This document shows, piece after piece, positions 1-8,096 of a stretch of DNA of 64,000 nt. The translations under genes were made by a program, and so were the position numbers. The DNA lies in NCBI GenBank assembly GCA_963791455.1, contig CAWBSM010000003.1, positions 186,001 to 250,000 of the forward strand. The letters run 5' to 3'. The stretch comes from Bog-473 sp963791455. GTDB taxonomy: Bacteria; Actinomycetota; Acidimicrobiia; Acidimicrobiales; RAAP-2. A model generated the notes under the pieces. The model saw nothing but the letters and a program-made list of their open reading frames with translations, did no database searches and was not told where the DNA came from. Each line of letters opens with the position of its first letter. Position 1 is the first letter of the stretch.

Positions 1-7
1 CTCGGTC

Positions 8-199
8 ATGCGTGCACGTACCGAGCTGGCAGCAGTCGTCGATCGACTCGCCGCGGCCGGGCCCGTCGACGTGCAGGGCGTGGCCCGGATCAGGAACCTC
101 TTGGCGGACGGCGCGGGACCGCTCTATCGCGAGTCCCGACCCGGGCTCCTGCGTGACGAGCTCCGGGCAGCCCTGCGGGACATGGACCCCGAGATCTGA
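8..199 (+). CDS. hypothetical protein, possibly the C-terminal part of a longer gene
   Basis: The frame codes for 63 residues from an ATG at position 8 and stays open to the left edge, so the true start may lie outside the window. The product is helical and charged, rich in Ala, Arg and Leu, with no signal peptide, membrane segment or motif I recognise. Codons are GC-rich in third position, as in real genes here. No function is assigned. Confidence 0.4.
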   Translation: MRARTELAAVVDRLAAAGPVDVQGVARIRNLLADGAGPLYRESRPGLLRDELRAALRDMDPEI

Positions 200-286
200 G
201 ACCGTTGGTCACACCGCCGAAGGCAGGCGTCACCACCTCGGAGGTGGAGACGATCGCTGTCGCCCAGTTGATGCCATTGCGGTCGG

Positions 287-684
287 TCAAGCCCCCGCGG
301 GCAGCTGGTTCGGTGCATCGACCATGACTTGCGTGGCCTGAGGGATTCGGGTCGGGCACTGGTATTGAGCCGCCAGCATGACGGTCAAGTAGGCCTCGTA
401 CGTCGTGAGGTTCCGCGCCTTGAGCGCAGTAACGATCTGACCGTAAGGTTTTTGCTCGCCAGATCCGAGCAGGCAGTCGTGGCCGACGAAGCGAGCGCCG
501 CGTCACTGGCGGATGCCGGCACACCTGCGAGGTGCATCACCTTGAGGTAGGCGGCATGGGAATCCGTCGGGAGAGAGGGGTCCCCGTAGTAGACCTCGGC
601 TGCCGCCGGCTCCCGAGCGGCCAGGTGGGGCAGCTCACCGGGGGAAGGCGACCAGGTCGACATACAGGGCCATTCTCCACCCAC
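287..684 (-). pseudogene. DUF732-like small secreted-type protein, frameshifted
   Basis: The first part, from a GTG at 684, contains DSHAAYLKVMHLAGVP followed by a TTACSDLASKN stretch. This resembles DUF732 proteins, small actinobacterial secreted proteins with a conserved Cys pair. At a run of five T on the plus strand (449-453) the frame must shift: the next frame continues as YGQIVTALKARNLTTYEAYLT and ends at 287-289 with a second Cys (QYQCPT) in the expected place. One missing base explains the break. The N-terminus is unclear: no signal peptide is visible and the frame stays open towards the tRNA-Thr fragment at 748-784, so the 5' end may also be lost. Confidence 0.5.
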
Positions 685-747
685 GTATTCGCCCCGATCG
701 GGCCCCTGGTCGTTGATCGACCATGCACGTGGATTCAGAACGGGAAC

Positions 748-784
748 CTGAGGTCGGACTCGAACCGACGACCTGCATTACGAG
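748..784 (-). other. 3' half of a tRNA-Thr(CGT)-like gene (fragment)
   Basis: On the minus strand the sequence begins exactly at an anticodon loop CTCGTAA, followed by an anticodon-stem 3' strand, a full T-arm (GTCGG TTCGAGT CCGAC) and the start of an acceptor strand CTCAGG. Nothing upstream can form the D-arm or 5' acceptor strand. It differs in T-stem sequence from the complete tRNA-Thr at 3999-4074, so it is not a simple recent duplicate. A break at the anticodon loop is typical of tRNA genes used by tyrosine recombinases. Confidence 0.6.
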
Positions 785-1157
785 AGGGATCGACGGATTC
801 TCGCCCGATCCCACGCTGACTCGGTAAGTCCCAATCTGTCCTACTTCCGGAGTTGCTCAGCCCGCTCCGCGGGATCCAGGGACACTGGGCGGGACTAGCT
901 GGGACCCATTGTTGGGATGAAGTTGGGATGCGCATTAGCCCTCAAAGGCACGGCGCCCCCTGAGACCTGGACTCGCATCGAGACAGACTGCTCCGCGGCG
1001 GCCGACCCGGTGTGGTGCTAGTACCACGACCAAATTTCAGGCTAACCACATTGGAGCCGACGGGGTGGGCCGGTCAGACTTCTAGCGACGGTGACGGGGC
1101 GTCCCGTCGGAACCCGTTTTTGGAGGTGAGCCCCGAGATGCTCGGTGGTCCGTCGCC
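785..1157. other. non-coding stretch before the permease gene
   Basis: No convincing gene is visible. Around 890-925 there is a patch with GGGACTAGCTGGGACCC and repeated TTGGGA. A related motif, GGGACAGCTGTTGGGAGG, recurs at about 3922-3940 on the other side of the permease gene. The pair brackets 1158-3752 and may be remnants of attachment-site arms. Confidence 0.35.
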
Positions 1158-3752
1158 ATGAGCCGTCATGTGCTTCGAATCGCCTGGTATCGGTTCCGGG
1201 CCACCTTTGGGCGCCGCCGGGGCGGGTACCTCACGCTGGTCCTCCTGGTCGGGTTGGTGGGAGGCCTGGCCATGGGGGCGTTGTCCGCTGCCCGGCGCAC
1301 CGAATCCTCCTTCCCCACGTACCTGGCCAGTACCGACCCGTCCAACTTGACCGTGACCGTCATCGGCGGTGTCATCGGCGGCGGCAGCAGCGTCAACTAT
1401 TCGTCGGCCGCCGCGGGGAAGATCGCCCGCTTGCCCGGCGTGAAACACGTGGAGTCAGCCGTCCCCCTGGTGGTTGCCCCGTTGCGGGCCGACGGCGCCC
1501 CCCGCCTCGACGCCGGCACGGCCTCGTCGATCATTCCCATTGCGAGCGTGACCGGGGAGTTCTTCGACCAGGACCGCGTGGCGGTCATCGAGGGCCGAAT
1601 GGCCGACCCGGACCGGGCCGACGAGGTCATGATGACGGCGGTGGCGGCCAGCCTGCTCGGGTACCACGTCGGTGAAGTCATCCCCATCGGCATCTACTCC
1701 CAGGAGCAAGAGACCCTGCCGGGCTTCGGAACACCGAGCGTGCCGCCCCATCGCCGCATCGACGCCCATCTCGTCGGCATCGTGCAAGTGAGCAACGCCG
1801 TGGTTCAGGACGACATCGACCGCTTCCCCACCTTCATCTTCTTGACACCAGCCGTGGGAAAGGCGGTCGTGGCCGACGGCGGGCAAGGCACGGACCAAAT
1901 CATCTACTACGGGCTCCAGCTCAATCGCGGGAACGCCGGCGTGGGCGCCGTGGAGCGGGAGTTCGCGACCGTGGCGCCACCGGGGACCGCCGTTGCCTTC
2001 CACGCCATCGCCCCCGTGGAGGCCAAGGTCGACGGCACCGTCAAGCCCGTGGCCATCGCCCTTGGCGTGTTCGGCGCAGTGGCCGCCCTGGCTGCGCTGC
2101 TCATCGGCCTGCAGGTCATCTCCCGCCAGCTCCGGGACGCCGCCCAGGAGTCTTCGGTGCTGCGAGCGCTGGGGGGAGGGCCGACCGTCATCGCCGCCGA
2201 CAGCCTGGTCGGCATCCTGGGCGCCGTCGTCGCAGGATCGCTCCTGGCCGGCGTGGTGTGCATCGCCCTGTCACCGCTCTCACCGCTAGGCCCGGTACGT
2301 CCTGTCTATCCCGACTTAGGCATTGCCTTCGACTGGACGCTGCTCGGCATTGGGACCGCGGTGTTCATGGTGGGGCTCGGGGCGACGGCCATCGCCCTGG
2401 CCTACCGCGTAGCGCCGCACCGTGAGGAACGGCGCTCCCGACTGGCGTCCCCCCGCACCTCCCGGGTCTTGGAGGCGTTCGGTTCGGTGGGGCTGCCGGC
2501 ACCCGCCGTCGTCGGAGTTCGTCTCGCCCTCGAGCCGGGCCGGGGTCCCACCGTCGTGCCCGTGCGCTCGGCGCTGCTGGGGTCGGTGCTTGCCGTCGCC
2601 ATGGTGGCGGCGACCCTCACCTTCGGAAGCGGCCTGCAGTCGCTGGTGTCGCATCCGGCGCTGTATGGATGGGACTGGAACTACATGCTCGACGCCACCA
2701 ACAACGTTCCCCCCCAGGCCATCTCGCTTCTCGACCACGATCCCGACGTCGCCACCTGGACCGGGTACAACTACAACGTTCAAGAGATCGACGGACAGTA
2801 CTTCCCCTTCCTGTACGAGGCCAACCACCCGGCGGGTCGGCCGGCGATCGTGCCGCCGATCCTGACCGGCCACCGGGTCGACGACAAGAACCAGATCGTC
2901 CTGGGCGCGGCGACGATGGCACAGCTGCACAAGCACATCGGCGACACCGTCGAGGTCAGCAACGGGGTTCCAGAAGACGGCCCCGCCGTCTATATGCCAC
3001 CGACCCCGGCGGTGATCGTTGGCACCGCCACCCTGCCCGCCGTGGGATTCTCCAGTACCGTCGACGACCACACTTCCATGGGCACCGGGGCGGTCGTCTC
3101 CGAAGCGATCGTGCCCACGGGGTGGTCGCAATCGACCCTCAGCCCGAATCCCACCCTCAACGGCCAGGCGGGACTGGTCTTCGTGCGCCTCCGCAGCGGG
3201 GTGCCCGCATCGGCCGGCCTCGCCGGCCTGCAGCACATCGCGGCGGTCGCCAATCAAGCTTTCGCGGCAGTGCCGGACGGAGGGGGCCAGGGAAACTCGG
3301 TGTCGGTGGTGGGCGTGCAACGACCGGCGGAGATCGTCAATTACCGCACCATCGGGGACGCGCCGGCCCTGCTCGCCGCTGCGCTGGCCGTGGGTGCCGT
3401 CGTGGCGCTCGGCCTCACCCTGACGGCGTCGGTGCGGCGGGGGCGACGGGACCTCGCCGTGTTGAAGACGCTCGGCTTCACCCAACGGCAACTGGCGACC
3501 ACGGTGGCGTGCCAGTCATCGGTCGCCGCCGTGATCGGGATCGTGGTGGGCCTTCCGCTTGGGATTGCCGTCGGTCGGTGGCTGTGGACGCTTTTCGCCC
3601 GGCAGATCTACGCCGTTCCCCACCCGACCGTGCCGGTGCTGTCGATGCTCCTCGTCGCAGTGGGCGCACTGGTATTCGCCAACGTCGTGGCCGCCTTACC
3701 CGGACTTAGTGCGGCCCGTACGTCGACCGCAGCACTGCTGCGGGCCGAGTGA
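1158..3752 (+). CDS. ABC transporter permease, FtsX/MacB type, without adjacent ATPase
   Basis: An 864-residue membrane protein with the duplicated FtsX architecture. It has one membrane segment near residues 17-40, a large extracytoplasmic domain, three segments in the 290-415 range, another segment near 475, a second large external domain, and three segments in the last 130 residues (PALLAAALAVGAVVALGL onward). The conserved RRDLAVLKTLGFTQRQL coupling region follows the penultimate block. Such permeases export lipids or lipoproteins or act as mechanotransmitters with a cytoplasmic ATPase. No ATP-binding gene flanks it, so the partner must be encoded elsewhere or was lost. It is isolated between tRNA-Thr fragments. 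The ATG at 1158 is followed directly by the typical SRHVLRIAWYRFR start; no good ribosome site is seen. Confidence 0.85.
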   Translation: MSRHVLRIAWYRFRATFGRRRGGYLTLVLLVGLVGGLAMGALSAARRTESSFPTYLASTDPSNLTVTVIGGVIGGGSSVNYSSAAAGKIARLPGVKHVESAVPLVVAPLRADGAPRLDAGTASSIIPIASVTGEFFDQDRVAVIEGRMADPDRADEVMMTAVAASLLGYHVGEVIPIGIYSQEQETLPGFGTPSVPPHRRIDAHLVGIVQVSNAVVQDDIDRFPTFIFLTPAVGKAVVADGGQGTDQIIYYGLQLNRGNAGVGAVEREFATVAPPGTAVAFHAIAPVEAKVDGTVKPVAIALGVFGAVAALAALLIGLQVISRQLRDAAQESSVLRALGGGPTVIAADSLVGILGAVVAGSLLAGVVCIALSPLSPLGPVRPVYPDLGIAFDWTLLGIGTAVFMVGLGATAIALAYRVAPHREERRSRLASPRTSRVLEAFGSVGLPAPAVVGVRLALEPGRGPTVVPVRSALLGSVLAVAMVAATLTFGSGLQSLVSHPALYGWDWNYMLDATNNVPPQAISLLDHDPDVATWTGYNYNVQEIDGQYFPFLYEANHPAGRPAIVPPILTGHRVDDKNQIVLGAATMAQLHKHIGDTVEVSNGVPEDGPAVYMPPTPAVIVGTATLPAVGFSSTVDDHTSMGTGAVVSEAIVPTGWSQSTLSPNPTLNGQAGLVFVRLRSGVPASAGLAGLQHIAAVANQAFAAVPDGGGQGNSVSVVGVQRPAEIVNYRTIGDAPALLAAALAVGAVVALGLTLTASVRRGRRDLAVLKTLGFTQRQLATTVACQSSVAAVIGIVVGLPLGIAVGRWLWTLFARQIYAVPHPTVPVLSMLLVAVGALVFANVVAALPGLSAARTSTAALLRAE

Positions 3753-3940
3753 CGAGGTCGTGATGGGACCTGTCACCCACGGCTTGCGTCATCTCGTGCC
3801 ACCGCTGCCGGTCGAGGTCGAGCGAGACGGCCCCTTGTCGAATCAACGACGTGACGTTGTCGCGGCGGCTGGAAGTTCCTGAGCGCGACGACAACATCGG
3901 TATGTCCTACTAGAAAATTACTGGGACAGCTGTTGGGAGG

Positions 3941-3998
3941 GTGCGCTGCTCACTAGAGCACAGCGTCCTGACCAGGGGATTTGGAGCCTGAGAGGATT
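3941..3998 (-). repeat. tRNA-Thr debris: 17-bp tandem duplication of the tRNA 3' end plus an 11-bp inner fragment
   Basis: The 17-mer GGATTTGGAGCCTGAGA occurs twice in tandem at 3977-3993 and 3994-4010; the second copy runs into the 3' end of the complete tRNA-Thr gene. At 3941-3951 the 11-mer GTGCGCTGCTC matches the D-stem/anticodon-stem part of the same tRNA, in the same orientation. These duplicated ends are what repeated integration or imprecise excision at a tRNA can leave. Confidence 0.6.
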
Positions 3999-4074
3999 TG
4001 GAGCCTGAGAGGAGATTCGAACTCCTGACCTGCGCATTACGAGTGCGCTGCTCTACCGACTGAGCTACCCAGGC
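3999..4074 (-). tRNA. tRNA-Thr (CGT)
   Basis: A complete 76-nt cloverleaf with encoded CCA. The acceptor arm is GCCTGGG/CTCAGGC, the D-loop AGTCGGTA, the anticodon stem GCGCA/TGCGC around loop CTCGTAA (anticodon CGT), and the T-arm AGGAG TTCGAAT CTCCT. Confidence 0.96.
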
Positions 4075-4112
4075 GTACCTCGCCACCGCGCGACCCCAGC
4101 GATGTGCGGCCG

Positions 4113-5966
4113 TCAGCCTAGATCGGCGGGCTCCGCCATCCCGACGATCGGAGCATTGAGCCTCTGGCCGCCCATGGAGCCGGCGAAACCGGCGTCGCCG
4201 AAGCCGAAGACCCCGCCGTCCGAGGCGACGAGCCAATAGCCGTCACCGTCAGCCCGAGCCGCCATCCCCACGATGGGCGAATTGAGCCTCAGGGCTCCGG
4301 TCGAGCCGAAGAACCTGGCGTCCCCGAAGGCGAAGATGCCGCCGTCCGCGGCGGCGAGCCAGTAGCCGTCGTCGTCCGGCGTCGCGGCCATGCCCACGAT
4401 GGGTGCGTTGAGATGCGTGCCCCCCGTCGAGCCGAAGAAAGGAGTTCCGCCGAGCCTCGGGCCGTACCAGAACACCCCGCCGTCCGAGGCCACAAGCCAG
4501 TAGCCGTAGCCATAGGTGCTCTCCGCCATTCCGACGATCGGGGCGTTGAGATGGGTCCCTCCCGCGGACCCCCAGAAGAGGGCGTCCCCGTGGGCGAACA
4601 CCCCACCGTCCGCGGCAACGAGCAGGTACCCCTTCCCGTCGGGCGTGGCGGCCATCCCCACGATCGGGGAGTTGAGGTGCAGAGCCCCTGCCGAGCCGTA
4701 GAACCCGGCGTCACCGAAGGCGAAGATGCCGCCGTCCGAGGCGACGAGCCAGTACCCGCCGCCGTCAGGTGTGCTCGCCATGCCCACGATGGGAGCATTG
4801 AGATGAGTGCCCCCGGTCGAGCCGAAGAAGCCGCTCGGACCGAAGCTGAAGATTCCGCCGTCAGCCGCCACCAGCCAGTAGCCGGGCGGCGGGGCGGCAT
4901 GGACCCACGTGGACCCCGACCATGTCCACGTGTCGCCGTCGAAAAGCGACAGCACGGGCCTCTGCGTCGAGGGGTCGACGCTCGCCGCGCCACCTGACGG
5001 CGGCGGGCTGGTGGCGGGGGTGAGCTCGTTCCAGAACGACCCGTTCCACTCCCACGTGTCGCTGAGTGAGCGGAAGTTGACGCCCTGACCGCCGAACAGG
5101 ATGACGTCGCCGTCGCCCGGATCTGCCGTCATGGCAGCGCCCGCGCGAAGCGGTGGAGCTGGTTGCGCAATGACCTGCGTCCAGGTGGATCCGTTCCAGG
5201 TCCAGGTGTCACCGAGTGTGCCCGCATAGCCGAATCCACCGAACAGCACCGGGCTGCCGGAGGCCGGGTCAGCCGCCATGGATGCCATGTAGCGGGCAGA
5301 AGGAGCGTCCGAAGGCGCGAGGAGCGTCCACGTGGTCCCGTTCCAGGCCCACGTGTCGTCGAACAGCTGGCCCGATCCCGTAGGCGCAACTCCCCCGAAC
5401 AGCAGAACGCGTCCGCTGATGCTGTCGTACGCCATGGCCGAGCCGGACCGCGGCGAGGGGCTTTGGGGCGGTGCGAGGTGCGTCCACGTGCTGCCGTTCC
5501 AGACCCACGTTTCTGCCTGCGCAGGGGTCCCGAACGACGCTCCCGCTGGAGGCGGCAGCTCGCCGAAGAGCACCACCGTCCCGTTGGCGGGATCGTCGGC
5601 CATTGCCGGTCCTTCGAGATACGGCGGGTTCGTCGGCGGCGACAGCTGGGCCCAGGTCCCGTTTTTCCACAACCAGGTCTGACCATCGCCCGACGTGTCG
5701 TAGCCCACGAGCAGGACACCCCCGAGCGCAGGGTCACTCGCGGTGACCCCATTCGGGGGGCTGGGGCTGCTTGCCGGGGCGGAACCGGCAGCAGCCGGAC
5801 GCGACACGGCGACAGCGCGGCCGGCCGGAGCGCACAGCGCGACCGCGACGGTGAGAACACCAAGAGCGGCGGCAAGACGCACCAGCGAGCTCCCCCGTGC
5901 GAAGGGCCTGGTCGTCGGGCCTTGTCGTGCAGGAACTGTCCCATCGGCCGTCGGTATCGATGGCAT
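4113..5966 (-). CDS. secreted Kelch-type plus GYWLV-repeat protein
   Basis: A 617-residue exported protein. The ATG at 5966 is chosen because GGAGGGAG lies just upstream and a clear signal peptide follows (positive start, then LVRLAAALGVLTVAVALCAPAG). Upstream in-frame sequence is only the translation of a broken tRNA. After a Ser/Pro-rich linker come five to six Kelch-like blades of the form WNGSTWT plus VLFGG (residues about 60-330). Then follow six repeats of about 45 residues built on GYWLVASDGGIFAFGDA, GS.G and LNAPIVGMA (about 345-615). The second half should form a further beta-propeller or solenoid. Function unknown; a surface or adhesive role is a guess. The gene lies between the complete tRNA-Thr and a broken 5' half of the same tRNA. 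Confidence 0.8.
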   Translation of the reverse strand: MPSIPTADGTVPARQGPTTRPFARGSSLVRLAAALGVLTVAVALCAPAGRAVAVSRPAAAGSAPASSPSPPNGVTASDPALGGVLLVGYDTSGDGQTWLWKNGTWAQLSPPTNPPYLEGPAMADDPANGTVVLFGELPPPAGASFGTPAQAETWVWNGSTWTHLAPPQSPSPRSGSAMAYDSISGRVLLFGGVAPTGSGQLFDDTWAWNGTTWTLLAPSDAPSARYMASMAADPASGSPVLFGGFGYAGTLGDTWTWNGSTWTQVIAQPAPPLRAGAAMTADPGDGDVILFGGQGVNFRSLSDTWEWNGSFWNELTPATSPPPSGGAASVDPSTQRPVLSLFDGDTWTWSGSTWVHAAPPPGYWLVAADGGIFSFGPSGFFGSTGGTHLNAPIVGMASTPDGGGYWLVASDGGIFAFGDAGFYGSAGALHLNSPIVGMAATPDGKGYLLVAADGGVFAHGDALFWGSAGGTHLNAPIVGMAESTYGYGYWLVASDGGVFWYGPRLGGTPFFGSTGGTHLNAPIVGMAATPDDDGYWLAAADGGIFAFGDARFFGSTGALRLNSPIVGMAARADGDGYWLVASDGGVFGFGDAGFAGSMGGQRLNAPIVGMAEPADLG

Positions 5967-6012
5967 CGTCGTCGGCTCCCTCCACCCGGCTCTTCGCGAC
6001 CGATGCTGCCAC

Positions 6013-6050
6013 TTACGAGTGCGCTGCTCTACCGACTGAGCTACCCAGGC
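6013..6050 (-). other. 5' half of tRNA-Thr(CGT) (fragment)
   Basis: The minus-strand sequence is identical to the first 38 nt of the complete tRNA-Thr gene (acceptor 5' strand, D-arm, anticodon stem 5' strand, loop CTCGTAA). It then diverges immediately after the anticodon loop. It is therefore a 5' half broken at the place where the 748-784 fragment begins. It cannot fold into a tRNA. Confidence 0.8.
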
Positions 6051-6364
6051 AACCGCTGGCCGCCCACCCGATCGCACGCCGTCGGCGCCGGACGGACGAC
6101 AGGTGGCCAGTGTACGTGAGCACATCCGGGTCGGGAATACGAAGAGCGCTTGTTGGCTGACAGCGCACTCGGCCCGTTTGGACCGTGGGCCGAAGGCAGG
6201 AGACGACGCATCGCCCCGAAGGGATGGGTTGGCGGTTCAGTCTGATGGTCAGACGCCCGCTCGGGGCGGCTCCGGATCGAGTCCGGCCAAGTGTCCTCCG
6301 CGAGGGACGCCTCGGACGTGAGCTGCAGAACGACCACCCGATCGGCCTCCTCTTCGGGGTTCGC
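6051..6364. other. non-coding stretch downstream of holB
   Basis: There is no gene with sensible codon use here once the holB reading frame is corrected. GC-rich inverted pieces near 6246-6280 could end the topA-tmk-holB transcript, but no T-run follows. Confidence 0.3.
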
Positions 6365-7460
6365 TCAGGCGGCGAGCGCTGCCAGCCGCACGAAGAGGGA
6401 CTCGAGCAGGAGCGCCTCGTTCGGGTTGCGGGGCAGGGCCTGCGTCGTCTCGGTGATCAGCCCGACAGCCGCCACCGCGCTCCGCACGTCCGGATCGGCC
6501 ACGGTAACCGAGCCCGCCGCCGCTGCGCCGGCGACATGACCGCGGTAGGCCCGTGCCAGCACGCCAAGGCCCGCGCGCAGGGCGTCGGTACGGAACCGGC
6601 GCTCCTCGCGCTGATGCTGCTCCACAATCTCTTTTCGTCCGGGCAGGCCGCGCTCGCCCATCTCCGCGGCCGCCGCAGCGAGGGATTCGATCTCCCGGGC
6701 GTGTGCGGCGCGCAAGGGCTCCACGGCGCGATCGGCCGACTCGAGCACGCGTCCGCGTCAGCCCGGCGGCTGTCATGCCCGACGCCGACAGCTCGTCGGG
6801 CACCGACGCCCAGAGCGCGACCCGGGCGGCGACATCGGGGTCGTCGATCATCACGCGGGCTCGCTCCGGGTTGCCCCCGCTGCTCTGTGCTACCACGGCT
6901 GCCATGTCGGGGGGGACCCCCGAAGCCGTGAGCCAACGCACCACGTCCTCCGGGGGCACCGGCGGGAACGGGATCTCGACGCACCGGCTGGCGATGGTGA
7001 CCAGATCGGGGGTCAGATCGTCGGCCAGCAGCACGAAGACCGACTCCCCGGGTGGCTCCTCGAGCGTCTTCAACAGGACCGGCGCCCGGTCCAATACGAG
7101 GTGGACGTCGAGGACGACGATCACCTGGCGCGCCGCGGCGAGAGGTCGGCGCTGGGCCAGGGTGACGATCTGGCGAATCGCCTCTTTCGAAATGGAGGCG
7201 CCGCTGCGCCGCACGACGTGCAGGTCTGGATCCGACCCGGCCAGCGCAGCCCGGCAGATGGCGCACTCGCCGCATCCGCCGTCAGGGCACAACAGCGCGG
7301 CGGCGAACCCGTAGGCCGCCGCGAGACCGCCGTTGCCGGACGACCCCAGCAACAGATAGGCGTGCACCGGGTTGGTTGCCGCGGCGCGTAATGCGGCCAC
7401 GGCCTCCTCCTGCGCCACCACGCCGGAGAAGAGCGACCGCGCGGGGCGTTCCTCCGTCAC
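6365..7460 (-). CDS. holB: DNA polymerase III delta' subunit, frameshifted
   Basis: The delta' clamp-loader subunit helps load the beta clamp at replication forks. The N-terminal AAA+ module shows a degenerate P-loop (LLLGSSGNGG), a four-Cys zinc module (CPDGGCGECAICRAAL) and the SRC sensor motif (ASRCVEI); all are delta' hallmarks. After DELSASGMTAAGLT the frame fails: the true C-terminal domain (VLESADRAVEPLRAAH to LLLESLFVRLAALAA) is one frame over, so the break lies at about 6745-6760. The present sequence has a net extra base. The gene overlaps tmk by 4 bp (ATGA), as expected in the topA-tmk-holB operon. Because holB is normally essential, a sequencing or assembly error is likelier than a true pseudogene. 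Confidence 0.85.
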
Positions 7461-8095
7461 CGGGCCGAGGCCGGCGCGTCGCCCAGCCGTTCACGCACGG
7501 ACGCCACGATATGCGCCGTCAGCGGCGCGACCGCCGTCTCACCGTCGACGATGATCCAATGCTCGGGGTCCGCGGCCGCTTGGGCCAAAAAGCCCTGGCG
7601 GACCCGTGCCGCGAACTCGATCCCGAGCCGCTCCATCCGGTCGGCGCCGCTGCCCCCCGCCGCGGCCAGGCGGGCTGCCGCCACCTCGACGGGCACGTCG
7701 ACCAGGACGGAGAGGTCGGCCGCCAGCCCGTCGGTGGCCCATGCCACCAGGTCGGCGAGCGCCGTTATATCAAGGCCCCGCCCGTAGCCCTGGTAGGCGA
7801 TCGTCGACGCGGAGAAACGGTCGCTGACCACCCACGTCCCCGCGGCGAGCTCCGGCCCGATCACCAGGGCGACATGCTCGGCCCTGTCCGCGGCCATCAG
7901 CAGGGCCTCCGCCCGCGCCGTCAGCGGTGGGTCGTCGGGAGCCAGGAGGAGCTGGCGCAGTCGGGCGCCGACCGGGGTCGCCCCGGGCTCGTGCGTGAGC
8001 CGGGCGCCGAGCGCCTCCGCCACGGCACGGGCCTGGGTCGACTTGCCGCACCCGTCGATGCCCTCGAGCGCGATCAGGCGACCCCGGGCGCCCAT
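7457..8095 (-). CDS. tmk: thymidylate kinase
   Basis: Phosphorylates dTMP to dTDP in the cytoplasm. The 212 residues show the P-loop GIDGCGKST (residues 12-20), the DR motif in VVSDRFSAST, and the usual length. It starts one base after the topA stop and overlaps holB by 4 bp, so the three genes should be co-transcribed and translationally coupled. Confidence 0.95.
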   Translation of the reverse strand: MGARGRLIALEGIDGCGKSTQARAVAEALGARLTHEPGATPVGARLRQLLLAPDDPPLTARAEALLMAADRAEHVALVIGPELAAGTWVVSDRFSASTIAYQGYGRGLDITALADLVAWATDGLAADLSVLVDVPVEVAAARLAAAGGSGADRMERLGIEFAARVRQGFLAQAAADPEHWIIVDGETAVAPLTAHIVASVRERLGDAPASAR

Positions 8096-8096
8096 G

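Noticed and set aside
5967..6125. N-terminal extension of the Kelch/GYWL protein
   Set aside because: It is the translation of a broken tRNA-Thr (VAQSVEQRTR type); a ribosome site and signal peptide place the start at 5966.
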